DNA from: Pseudomonas mediterranea CFBP 5447
GTDB lineage: Bacteria; Pseudomonadota; Gammaproteobacteria; Pseudomonadales; Pseudomonadaceae
Direction of reading: 5' to 3'
Length of the DNA: 64,000 bases
Assembly: GCF_000774145.1 (NCBI RefSeq)
Contig: NZ_KN322983.1
Location: forward strand, 923,871 to 987,870
The notes under the pieces were generated by a model. It saw only the letters and a program-made list of their open reading frames with translations. It was not told the origin of the DNA and made no database searches. Below are positions 20,101 to 29,200 of the stretch, in pieces (positions within the stretch are counted from its first letter, which is position 1; every line of letters begins with the position of its first letter). A program made the position numbers and the translations under genes.

Positions 20101-21393
20101 TACTTCGAAATCATCGACCACAGCGTGCAGCGCGGTCATGAAGCGCTGTTGCAGGGCCTCGATCTGCGTCGCGTCGAACCAGGCCTCGTTGTAGATGAAG
20201 TGCATCCACACGTCGTCGTCCGGCGCGGCTTCGCGAATGTGCATCGCCAGGGGCATCTGTTCGTAGCCATTGCTGAGCTTGACCGGCTGGGCGGGCGCGG
20301 ATCCGTACCAGGTGTCCTGGTCTTGCTCGTAGGACACCACCAGGTCGAACAATTGCCGCCGACCCACGTTTTGCAGGCCCAGCTCACGGTTCAGTTCGCT
20401 CAGCGGATAGCGTTGATGGCGATAGTCCTGCTTGAGTGTCAGGGCGATCCGGCTCACCAACTCACTGAAACTCAATTCGGTGCCCAGGCTCAGGCGCACC
20501 GGGCTCATGCCGACGAACAGGCCGACGGTGGCCTTGTGTGTGGCGTTGGCGCGGTTGAGGACCGGCAGGCCGATCACGATTTCATCGCGTTGTGCCGTGC
20601 GCGCGAAATAGCTGTAGAGCAGCCCCAGCATGGCGTGGAAAACCGTCGCCTGTCCGCAGGCCTTGGCCCGTTCGCCGAGACGATTGTAGAGCGCCCGCGG
20701 CAAGCGCCAGGCGTGGTTCTGGCTGGGGGCCAGGCGTTGCTCGAATCGACCGGGGTGGCGGGGCGCCAGCAGAGGTTCGGGCACGCTGCGGTATTTGTCC
20801 AGCCAATACTGGCGCTGGCGCTGGAAGGCCGGTGACGCCTTGTCGTTCTTCTGCTGTTCGATGTACGCCTGGTAGGTCGGTGCCGGCAGCGGCGCTTGCG
20901 TCGGGTCCAGTGCGGCGGTGTAGGCCTGGCTGATGGCCCGGCCGATCATGGCGAAGGACCAGCCGTCGATGATCAGGTGGTGACAGTTGACGAAAAAGTA
21001 ATGGAGGTCCTCGCGCACCTTGATCAGGTCCGTGCGAAACAGCAATCCGCCCTCAAAGGAGAACGGCGTTTGCAGGTTGACTTGCAACAGGGCCAGGGCG
21101 CTGGCCTGCGGATCGGCTTCTGCCGATACATCGTGCAAGGTCAGCGATGCGCTGGCCGATTCCAAAAAGCGTTGGCGCGGCAGGGGATGCTCCGCCGAGC
21201 CGGGCACCAGTTGAATGCGCAGGGCGTCGTGGCGGCTGATCACGTGGTCGATGGCCTGTTTCAACCTTGCGGCATCGACCGGGCCGTTGATGCAGGCATA
21301 CCCGCCTATGTTGTACAGCGGGCTGTCGCCATGCAGCACTTGATCCAGCCAGATGTCCAGCTGCGGGGCGGTAAGCGGGTAGAGTACGTCCAT
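14128..21393 (-). CDS. braB: Two-module NRPS, Ser then Pro, with thioesterase (BraB type)
   Basis: A 2,421-residue synthetase that builds an N-acyl-Ser-Pro thioester. Domains: starter-like C (1-445, CHHLIIDG near 137), A1 (460-965), T1 (LGGDSLK near 1007), C2 (1064-1504, FHHAILDG), A2 (1514-2034), T2 (LGGNSLK near 2081), TE (2137-2421, nucleophile motif GWSYGG). The A1 pocket reads D-V-W-H-L-S-L-I-D, the classical serine code. A2 reads D-V-Q-F-S-A-H-V-V, one position off the proline code DVQFIAHVV. An N-acylating C domain plus Ser-Pro-TE is the BraB/PxaA layout for bicyclic pyrrolizidine products. ATG 21393 is chosen because AGGA lies 8 bases upstream; an in-frame ATG at 21459 has none. The gene lies 93 bases after the glycosyltransferase. 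Confidence 0.93.
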   Translation of the reverse strand: MDVLYPLTAPQLDIWLDQVLHGDSPLYNIGGYACINGPVDAARLKQAIDHVISRHDALRIQLVPGSAEHPLPRQRFLESASASLTLHDVSAEADPQASALALLQVNLQTPFSFEGGLLFRTDLIKVREDLHYFFVNCHHLIIDGWSFAMIGRAISQAYTAALDPTQAPLPAPTYQAYIEQQKNDKASPAFQRQRQYWLDKYRSVPEPLLAPRHPGRFEQRLAPSQNHAWRLPRALYNRLGERAKACGQATVFHAMLGLLYSYFARTAQRDEIVIGLPVLNRANATHKATVGLFVGMSPVRLSLGTELSFSELVSRIALTLKQDYRHQRYPLSELNRELGLQNVGRRQLFDLVVSYEQDQDTWYGSAPAQPVKLSNGYEQMPLAMHIREAAPDDDVWMHFIYNEAWFDATQIEALQQRFMTALHAVVDDFEVPVNALDIMPPVERYRVAHEWNHTPVDYPRDVMLHQLIEAQVAARPEATAVRFEDRTLTYDELNRRANQVAHALLETGIGPDARVAICLERSLEMVVCLLGILKAGGAYVPLDPGYPADRLSHMLSDSAPSALLTTRVLLGSLPAVTMPVLCLDTDLEQLSRQPQHNPDPVALGLTPQHLAYVIYTSGSTGLPKGVMNQHDGVVNRLLWARDAYQVDEQSRVLQKTPFSFDVSVWEFFLPLLSGAQLVVAAPGGHQDPRYLLEIMASAGITLLHFVPSMLQVFLDQVTAQPLPALKKVLCSGEALPHTLQTRFFERLPGVQLHNLYGPTEAAIDVTAWHCRPDVHPGIVPIGQPIANTQLYILDANLQLLPPGIAGELHIGGIGVARGYLNREQLTAERFIRDPFQADPKARLYKTGDLGRWLPDGSIEYLGRNDFQVKIRGLRIELGEIEAHLAACEGVKEVVVIARQETEGDACLSAYLVGEPGCVLSPQALSATLRQHVPDYMVPRHLIQLEQLPLNANGKLDRKALPEPEQSFGSTDTTAPRNAQEQALAELWADNLQRPVPGVHDNYFMLGGDSLKVIHLQIKAREQGITLTLAQVYQNPTIAELAQALQAQAVASADLLPAAHVAPFAQVPEAIRLASEGEFEDVFAASQLQVGMIYHSMMHPDSAIYHDIFRYRLRLRWDPLAWDRACRALIRRHPALRMSFDIGHAETPMARIHSSVEPPVQVIDAVSLSAEARAQTIAAYVEERKRYREDWQRAPLYQFCVFVAAREIDLVLSFHHAILDGWSVATLMRDLITLYTSAPDTDALPVLTTTPADFAALEQDAMASDVHRHFWREYLRDAPAASMTSWVSAVAPDPAPHRSAWRELPAADLARLEAFCRVHDLPLRAVLLAAHGFAQAILSNQTEVLCGVISHGRPEFEDAASVLGLFLNTLPIRFNTQGRNWLDVIRALMAQEQQVFAHRRYPFALIHRETSVALDVVFNYVDFYVLKDMLAQDEEILTEWETTEASNYDLLTTIGRHPANGSLMLKMDYCTARVATSQVEAYADYLLRTLELMIAGPGSTPSIPAWLPAPVQAMPTAVTTMPHDNLSTLLLDSLAGHDEQTAVSFEQTRLSYRQLSDSSAQLVSWLHRQGIGQGDRVAIMMPRSPELIVALLGVVQAGAAYVPIDLSYPQERIRLILEDSQPSLLLFADASATLAATLAGQTVKRHWNDVAAGFDNDLARSHELVATIAAGIAGEDNAYLLYTSGSTGRPKGVAMPHRALTNLVLWQNRQQDAGIALKTLQYSPISFDVSFQEIFSTLCGGAELAMIDEGLRYDFIRLLKFIQSQDINRLFLPYVAFQGLAEVAQQLDIRPVSLRQISVAGEQLKITAEIRNLLDGLDGCRVENHYGPTEAHVVTRLRLEGAAASWPSMPPIGAAIDGVRMHVLDAEGNACSVGVTGDLFIEGICLANGYWNRPDLTDERFIYRQLEGKTRRLYETGDIGFYLPSGDLVYQGRSDAQVKIRGYRVELGEIEVAMLGSSRFGADIQQVAVIDKAAADGSRYLVGFVQAMPGREPDLDRLKAEMRLALPDYMVPNTLVGIERIPLGPTGKIDRRQLQKIEVQTTLLRPFTGPRNATEDLLQAYWQEALGLEDISVHDNFFELGGNSLKAVQLVAMLTRHQGLEPSLSDFIQAPTIAEFAQVLQRTEAASSDTGALVDFKNASRAPTLFLVHPIGGHVLCYAALARTLKDQVHLYALQAPGTWDAREPLQSVQAQAVCYADAIEQVAPQGPLNIGGWSYGGIVAYELASELRRRGRRLHNVFLLDTIVRVKQGEVRIERSEFMNWFMWELLSGDGQKEYDYQALDFSCMSDADAFDAIKQHGIEQGIFDNNISLTALTQLFQVFHANWQSLLDYRFPPLDLPITLFAADVELPDVLQAPHELVGTAFHDPYRGWRTIAPQVQRVAVEGDHLTMMREPYIERVGEIIRSRMDAARAAHAGAQAALA

Positions 21394-21486
21394 GTTCGTC
21401 GTCCTTTTCAAAGCCAGACAGAAAAACGGCTGGCGTTCTTCTGTCGATGGCTGTTTCATCCATGATTACGCTGAGCGATGTCGGCT

Positions 21487-22749
21487 TTAGGCAGCGCGTG
21501 ACCTGGCAGTCCGGGCGAGCGCCTCGATCTGCAGGGCCGCCGCTTCACTGGCGCTGTCACCGCTCGGAATCAACGTGCGATAGCGTTCGCAACTGGCGCG
21601 TACTTCCTGGCTGTTCAAGATCTTGTCCAGCGCGCTGGCCAGCGACTCGGCAGAGGCGGGCGGGAAGACCCGCAAGCCACAGCCCAGACGCTCCATTCGC
21701 GCGGCGTTGTCGAACTGGTCGTGAGCGAACGGCGTGGCGATCTGCGGCACGCCGGCGGCCATGGCCAGGGCCGTGGTCCCGACGCCGCCGTGATGCACCA
21801 GTGCCGCGCTGTGGGGCAGGATGCGACTCATCGGCACGTAGCGCCGTACCAGGATCCTGCCTTCGCTGGACACTGAAGGGTCTACCGACTGGCTGGTCAG
21901 GAACACGCCGCGGCGGTTGATCAATTTCAGTGCTTGCACCGCCGCAGTGAAATATTGCTCGCCATTGACCATGGTCGAGCCTGGGGTGAACACCACCGGC
22001 GATGCCTCGTTCAGGAAGTCTTCCAGTTCGGCGTCGAGCGGTTGCAGCCCGGACTCATCGAACAATGGGAAGCCGGTCAGCACGGTCTGGGCAGGCCAGT
22101 CGTGTTGCACGGGGGCGAACCACTCCGGAAACAACCCCAGCACCCGGTCAGGGGAGGAAATCCATTGGCTGATGATGCGCTTGGTCGGCGCGAGACCCAG
22201 CTCCTGGCGGAAACTGTTGAGCTCCGGTGCCATGACCCGGTCGAGAAATGCCCGTTCGATCATCCCCAGCAACAGCCGCTTCACCGGATAGGGTACGAAG
22301 GCCGGCAGATTGGCTCCTGGTGGGTGGGTCGAGGGCGCGGCGGCCGACCAGAAACCGAACGGCGACACCTGAGCGGTGACCAGCGGGATACCGTGTTTCT
22401 CCTGCAACAGACGCGCGGAGAATGCCCACAAGGACCCGAGCATGACCGTTTCGTCGTCACAGGCCTGCTCCAGCAGCCGGTACTGTTCGCGCAGGGTGCT
22501 GGCGATGGTTTTCCAAAGGGTCGGCAGCGACGTGCGCGGATGCCACAGCGCCGGATCGGCCATGACCTCGTCATATTCCTCACGGGTACCCAATGGCAAG
22601 AAATTGAAACCACAGCGCTCGATCAACGGCGCGAACGCCGCACTGGCGCAAAACGTGACCCGATGCCCGCGTGCCACGAGCGTACGGCCGATGCCGACAA
22701 ATGGATGAACGTCACCGGCCGAACCGACGGCCGTAATGATCACATGCAT
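21487..22749 (-). CDS. braA: RhlB-like glycosyltransferase (BraA type)
   Basis: A 420-residue GT-B glycosyltransferase. The N-terminus (MHVIITAVGSAGDVHPFVG) and the C-terminal donor site (HHGGVGTTALAMAAGVPQ, with AHDQFDNA after it) match nucleotide-sugar glycosyltransferases, and the closest pattern I recognise is rhamnosyltransferase RhlB. Brabantamide carries L-rhamnose on its fatty-acid hydroxyl, so rhamnosylation is the likely role. The start at 22749 follows a strong GGAGG. A longer frame to 22830 is unsupported. It is first in the braA-braB-braC operon and has the shared promoter module about 110-155 bases upstream. Rhamnose activation genes are not in the window and could come from housekeeping rmlABCD. 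Confidence 0.9.
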   Translation of the reverse strand: MHVIITAVGSAGDVHPFVGIGRTLVARGHRVTFCASAAFAPLIERCGFNFLPLGTREEYDEVMADPALWHPRTSLPTLWKTIASTLREQYRLLEQACDDETVMLGSLWAFSARLLQEKHGIPLVTAQVSPFGFWSAAAPSTHPPGANLPAFVPYPVKRLLLGMIERAFLDRVMAPELNSFRQELGLAPTKRIISQWISSPDRVLGLFPEWFAPVQHDWPAQTVLTGFPLFDESGLQPLDAELEDFLNEASPVVFTPGSTMVNGEQYFTAAVQALKLINRRGVFLTSQSVDPSVSSEGRILVRRYVPMSRILPHSAALVHHGGVGTTALAMAAGVPQIATPFAHDQFDNAARMERLGCGLRVFPPASAESLASALDKILNSQEVRASCERYRTLIPSGDSASEAAALQIEALARTARSRAA

Positions 22750-22856
22750 AAGGTTCCCTCCAGAGTGATCCTGCGGTGGTAGGCCACCCTGATCAGCAGC
22801 GATCAGAGCCCGTCCGGGGACTCCGCCCACTAAAACGATTCAGCCTGTCGGGGGGC

Positions 22857-22903
22857 ATTAGGCATTGGCAGAAAGCAAAAGTCTGTGGCGGAAAATGGGG
22901 ACA
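22857..22903 (-). promoter_or_regulatory. Shared lipopeptide-regulon promoter module, braA copy
   Basis: Minus-strand order: TGTCCC (22903-22898), 11 bases, ACAGAC (22886-22881), 18 bases, CCTAAT as -10 (22862-22857). The spacing is identical to the luxR copy, and the shared AACGATTCAGCC-like stretch recurs at 22834-22845. Confidence 0.75.
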
Positions 22904-22936
22904 CTCGACGACTGGTAGGCGTACAGCTGCGATCCG

Positions 22937-23235
22937 GTGTTGGAGCGGGTTTGCTCGCGATAGCGGGGTGTCTGTCACGGAGGTATTGAATGTGCCGCCG
23001 CCATCGCGAGCAGGCTCGCTCCCACAGGGGCCGGTGGGTGTATGCAAAGGCTGCGTCCACCGCCAGATCCAATGTGGGAGCGAGTTTGCTCGCGATAGCG
23101 GAGTGTCTGTCATGCAGATGTTGGATGTGCCGGTGTCATCGCGAGCAGGCTCGCTCCCACAGGGGGTTGGGGTGGATGCAAAGGCTGCGTACACCCAAAG
23201 TCCGATGTGGGAGCGAGCTTGCTCGCGATAGCGGC
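22937..23235. repeat. Array of two REPINs plus one single REP
   Basis: REPIN 22937-23025 (left core degenerate, GTGTTGGAGCGGG), REPIN 23074-23160, and a single REP core 23207-23235. The intervening spacers share the word ATGCAAAGGCTGCGT (about 23042 and 23176), which shows the array grew by tandem duplication of a REPIN with its flank. Confidence 0.9.
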
Positions 23236-23279
23236 AGGTCAGCCAGCATCCATGCTGACTGACCTGCGCAAGCCCGATC

Positions 23280-26200
23280 CTATGCCATGGCGCAATCCTT
23301 CAGGGCCTGGGACATTGCCTCGCCCAACCGGGCCACATTGGGGGCCTTGACCACGGTGTTGTGGGTGCCGGGTAGGGCGGTCACGTTCACCTGGTCGTTG
23401 AGCAAGCCGCGCCAGCCCAGGGTCGGGTCGTTGCGTTGCTGTTCGCTCGCGGTGAACAGCGATACCTCGAGCGGGCTCGGTGGGCTGATGTAGGCGCCGA
23501 TGGCCTGCCGCATTGCATAGGCCACCCCCAGGTGGGTGCGCAGCAGGGCGGCGTCGATGTCGTGGGGCAGTTCCTCCGGCAACAGGCGGTGGGTGATGCA
23601 CAGCGCCAGCATGGCGTCGATGGCCGAGTGTTGCGCCAGTTCCGTCAGTTGGCCGAGCAGGTCGGGGGCGATCTGTTCGGGGAGCCAGGCCATCAGGAAC
23701 TGCGCTTCGCTCAGCGCTTGTGTCGGCACCGGTTCAGGACGGGCCGAGGCATCGATGATGCCGAGGAATTCCACCACTTCTCCGGCGGCCTGCAGTTGAC
23801 GGGCCATTTCATAGGCAATCAAACCACCGGCCGACCACCCGGCAATCCGGTACGGCCCTTGCGGCTGGACCTGACGGATGCCCGCCAGGTAACGCGTCGC
23901 CATGGACGGGACATCCGACAGCGGCGCTTCTCCCGCCACCAGGCCGCTGGCCGCCAGGCCATAAACTGGAACCTGAGGATCCAGCGACGGCGCCAGGTCC
24001 CGGGCGTATTGCACCTCGCCACCAAGTGGGTGCACCAGGTACAGCGGCCGCTGGGAACCGCTGCGACGGATCGGCACCAGGTTGCTGTTGACCCCCGGTC
24101 GGGCTTGCCCATCGAGGGTCCTGGCGAAGCCGGCAATGGTCGGTTCGACGAACAGGTCGCGCACGGCGATGGGCTTGCCGAGTACCTTGCGCAGGCGCGA
24201 AGCCATCTGCACCGCCATCAACGAAATTCCGCCGAGGCTGAAGAAGTCGTCGTGACGGCTGATGCGCTCCTGTTTGAACAGGTCTTGCCAGAGCGCTGCG
24301 ATGGCGATTTCGGTCTCGCCCCGAGGGGCTTCGTAAGGCAAGGCCGGGGCCGGGCTGTCTTCAGTGCCGGTCAGTGAATCCACAGCAGTGACCGAGCGCT
24401 CCAGCGGCGGCGTGTTTTCCAACAGCTGGCCGATGGATTGCCGTGAATCGGTCACCAGGTTATCCAGCACCTTGGCGAACAGTCCGGCGATGTTCTGCAC
24501 GGTCTCCCGGTCGAACAGATCGTTGGCGTATTGCAGGCTGCCGCCGATGCGCTCGCCATTGTCGATCAGCGACAGGGACAGGTCGAACTGGGTGGTGTTG
24601 TGCGGACTTTCCAGGGTCTGCACCGCAAGCCCCGGCAGTTGCAGCGGTGCCGGTGGCGTGTTGTCCAGGCTCAGCATCACCTGGAACAACGGGCTGTGGC
24701 TCATGCTGCGAGTCGGCTGCAATGCACTGACCACTTGCTCGAACGGCAGATCCTGATGACTGTAGGCCGCCAGTGTCTGGTCCTTGATCCGCCCCAGCAA
24801 CTCGTCGACACGGCTGTCGCGCCCGGTATCGATCCGCAACGCCAGGGTGTTGGCGAAGAAGCCGATCAGCGCTTCCAGCTCCGGGCGCTGACGGTTGGCT
24901 ACCGGGGTGCCAACCACCACGTCGTGTTGTCCGCTCAGGTGGCTCATCAACACCGACCAGCCGGCCAGCAGCACCATGAACAACGTGGTGCCCTGGGCCT
25001 GGCTGAAGGCACGCAGCTCGGCACTGAGGGATGCAGAGAAGGCACAGTCGACGATACCGCCGGCATAGCTCTGTATCGCCGGACGCGGGCGATCCAGTGG
25101 CAGGTTCAACAGCGCGGGCGCGCCTTCCAGCTGTTGCCGCCAGAAGTCGATCTGCGCCTGCAAGGCCGGACCTTCGAGGGATTTGCGCTGCCAGGCGGCG
25201 TAGTCGACGTATTGCAGCGCCAGCGGCGGCAACGGGTCTTTTTGGCCTTGGGCGAATGCGCTGTAGAGCACGCTCACTTCCCGGGCCAGGACGCTGTTGG
25301 ACCAGCCATCGGAGACGATATGGTGCAAGGTCATGAACAGCACGTGCTCGTCGTCCGCCAGTTGCACCAGATGGCCGCGCATCAACGGTCCCTGGCTGAG
25401 GTCGAACAATTGCGTGGCGTTGAGGTTACCGAGGTGCTCCAGCGTCGCCGTGCGTTCGTCGGCCGACATCGAACACAGGTCCTGTTGCTCCAACTGGAAG
25501 CGGTAGTCGGCCGGGGCGATTTTTTGCACCGGCTCGCCGTCCACCAGCTCGAAACGGGTGCGCAGCGTTTCATGGCGCGCCACCAGGCGGTCGAGGGTTG
25601 CCTGCAAGGCGGCCTTGTCCAGCGAACCGGTCAGGCGCAGGGCCAGGGGCAAGTGGTAGGCGGCGCCGGCGGCGTGGTCCAGGTGGTCGAGGAACCACAG
25701 CCGTTGCTGGGAGAAGGACAACGGCAGTCGTCCCGAGCGATTGGCCAGGGGAATCGATGCCGCCTCGTTGGGCGACGCGCTGTGGACCAGCGCCGCAAGG
25801 CCGCGCACCGTCGGTGCGTCGAACAGTTCGCGCAGGGTGATCCGCGCGCCCAGTTTGCGGCGCAGCCTGGACAGCAACTGCACGGCCAGCAGCGAGTGGC
25901 CGCCCAGTTCCAGGAAACCGTCGTGACGGCCGACCTGATCCAGGTGCAGCAGGCCTTTCCAGATTTCGGCGATGGCGATCTCGGTGTCCCCCAGCGGCGC
26001 CTCATAGGCTTTGCTGGCGAGGGCGTCCTGACCGGGTTCGGGCAGGGCACGACGGTCGAGCTTGCCGTTGGCGGTGAGGGGCAGGGCGTCCAAGTGCACG
26101 AAGGCACTGGGCACCATGTACTCGGGCAGGCCGCTCAACAGCGCACTGCGCAGTTGCTCGGCCGGGACCGGTTCGCCGCAGACATAGGCCACCAGGCGTT

Positions 26201-29200
26201 TGCTCTCCGCGTCACCCTGGCTGTCCTCACGGGCGATCACCACGGCTTCGCGGATGCCCGGGCAAGCCACCAGGGCGTTTTCGATTTCGCCCAGTTCGAT
26301 ACGGAACCCGCGGATCTTCACCTGGAAGTCGTTCCGGCCCAGGTACTCCAGCGTGCCATCGGCCAGCCAACGACCGAGGTCGCCGGTCTTGTACAGGCGG
26401 GCGTTCGGCTCACCGCTGAACGGATCGGCGATAAAGCGCTCGGCACTCAGCTCCGGCCGGTTCAGGTAACCCCGGGCCACGCCGACACCGCCGATATGGA
26501 TTTCCCCGGCCACCCCCAACGGTGCCGGTTCGCCCCGCGCATCCAGCACGTGGACCTGGACGTTGGCGAAGGGGCGACCGATGCTCGGCCGTTCACCCAA
26601 GTCGCGGATCAGGTCGATGGTAGCGTCCACCGTGCACTCGGTGGGGCCGTACATGTTGTAGAAGCGGATGCTCTGGCAGTTGCGCAGTTTCTCCCAAGTG
26701 GCGGCGTTGATCGCCTCGCCACCGAGCAGCACGCTCACCGGCTGGTAGCGCTGGCGCTCCAGCAGGCCGGCGGCGAGCAGGGTGTCGAGCTGCGACGGCG
26801 TGGAGTCGAAGGCGTGCACCTGGTGCTGTTCGAGGAAGTCCAGCAACTCGCTGCCGCTGGCGCGGATCAGTTGCGGGATGATCACCAGGCGATGGCCGGA
26901 GAACAGCTGCGAGATGCCCTTGATCGACATGTCGAAGAAGAACCCGGCGTTGAGGGCCACGGTGGCCGGGGTCGGGCAGTGCTGGTGGGTGGTGCGGGTC
27001 AGCACGTGCCAGAAGTTGAACACCGAGCGGTGCTCGACCATCACGCCCTTGGACTGGCCGGTGGAGCCGGAGGTGTAGATCACGTAGGCCAGGTTTTCCG
27101 CGGTCAGGCCCGGTACTTGTGGGTTGCTGTCGAACGCCGCATCGTCCGCCGCTTGCAACGACTCCACGATGTCCAGCAGCAACACCGGCAGATCCCCGGA
27201 CGGCAGCGATAGCGCCGACTGGGTCAACAATGCCTGAGGTTGGCTGTCCTGGAGCATGAAGGCCATGCGCTCGGCCGGATGGGCCGGGTCGATGGGCACG
27301 TAGGCCGCGCCGGCCTTGAGCACGCCCAGCAGGCCAACGATCATTTCCAGGCTGCGCTCGGCACAGATGGCCACGCGCTGATCGGGTTGCACGCCCAGTT
27401 CAAGCAGTTGCCGGGCCAGGTGGTTGGCGCGGCGGTTGAGCTGACGATAGCTCAACTGACGGTCTTCGCAGACCAGCGCCACGGCGTCGGGGTTGGCCTG
27501 CACCTGGGCTTCGAACAGCTGGTGGATCGGTTGCGCCGGGCCAAAATCGCGGGCGGTGCGGTTGAAGTCTTCGAGCAGCAACTGGCGTTCGCTGGCAGGC
27601 ACCACGTCAAGGCTGTTGGCGAGGCGGTCAGGGGCTTGCTCCAGGGCGTCCACCAGGGCGGCCACGGCTTGGCCGAGGTAGGCGGCGATGCGTTGCGGAT
27701 CGATGCCGGTGATGGATTGGGCCGTCAGGGAGAAGCCGTCCGCCACATTCGCCACGGCGATTTCGATGGGGTAGTTGGTGCGGGTTTCCGAGGCGATGAA
27801 GTGCATGCCTTCGTGCTCGCCCATGTCCTCGACGTTTTCTCCTGAGGCGTTCACCAGATCGCCGTGACGGCAGTTGAGGATCACCGTGAACAGCGGCAAC
27901 GAAGCGTCCACCGCGCTGCAACGCTGGGCCAGGGCCAGGGAGGCCTGTTCGTGGGTCAGCAGCTCGCTCAGTTGCTGGTAGGCGTCATGGACGATGTCGC
28001 TGACGGTGTGCTGCTGCAAGCGGATGCGCATCGGCAAGGTGTTGATGAACATCCCCAGTGCATGGTCGGCACCGGCAGTGCCCTGGGAACGACCTGACAA
28101 CACCGTGCCGAAAATCCCGTCGTCGCGGCCGCTGGTCGCGGCCACCACCAGGCCCCAGGCCGCATGGAACAACACTGAGGTGGGCACGCCTTGCTGGCGC
28201 GCCGCGCGGTGCACCCGGGCACTCAGCTCATCGCCCAAGTGCTTGACCGCGCGCTTGATCCCGGCGCCGTTGCCACGCACATCCAGCACCCCGTAAGGCG
28301 CGGTGGTGGAGTCGACATCCGCCAGCAAGCGGCGGAAGTAGGCTTCGTGGTCGGCCTGGGACACGCTGGCCGCCTGGGCGATGAAGTTCCGGTAAGGCTG
28401 GGACGGCGGCAGGCTGTCGGCCTGGCCGGCCAGGACCGCCTGGATCTCCAGCATGATCAACCGCAACGTCACGTTGTCGCTGACCAGGTGGTGGTCGAGC
28501 AGTGCCAGCAGCCATTGCCCGCGAGGCTCATCCTGGATGATGTATGCAGCGATCAACGGCGCTCGCTGCAGGTCGAGGCGCAGATGATGGGTGTCGGTCG
28601 TGTCACGCAGGATCTGCAAAGCGTCTTCGCCGGGGAAGCAGTCCAGGGTCACCACCGGCAGTTGCGCCTGGCGATGGACGATCTGCACCGGCTGCGGCAG
28701 GCCCTGCCAACGCAGGGCGGTGCGCAGGATGTCGTGGCGGTCGATCACTACCTGCACGGCGGCCAGGAAGTCATCGAGCAACCGGCGCCGGCTGAACGTC
28801 ACCACCGTGCGCATCAGGTACGCATCGCCTTCGGACTGCAACAGGTGATGGAACAGGATGCCTTCCTGCAACGACGACAGCGGGTAGATGTCCTGCACAT
28901 TGGCGGCGCCGCCGGGAACATCGGCGACGATCTGCTCGATTTCCTGCTGGCTGAGGGTCACCAGCGGCAGCATGTGCGGTTCGATGACGGTGCAATCGGC
29001 GGGGATCAGGTTCTCCGGTACGACCCGCTGTGCGGTGTTGCCGCCGGCCAGGACCGCGGCCATGGCCTTGAGGGTCGGCGCCGAGAACACCGTGCGCACG
29101 TCCAGTTGCAGGTCGGCCTGGCGCAGACGCTCGATCAGGCTGATGACCAGGAAAGAATGGCCACCGAGTTCGAAGAAGTGGTCCTGGCGACCCACCCGTT

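Larger units (their letters stand above)
22750..23279. other. Intergenic region: braA promoter and REP array
   Basis: 530 bases between the end of the giant NRPS operon and braA. It holds the shared promoter module (22857-22903) and a head-to-tail REP/REPIN array (22937-23235). The array follows the NRPS stop and so may serve as its transcript end. The promoter explains how braA-B-C can be transcribed separately. There is no gene. Confidence 0.8.

Noticed and set aside
22937-23235. CRISPR array
   Set aside because: The repeats are inverted REP pairs with unequal spacers, typical of REPINs, and no cas genes are present.
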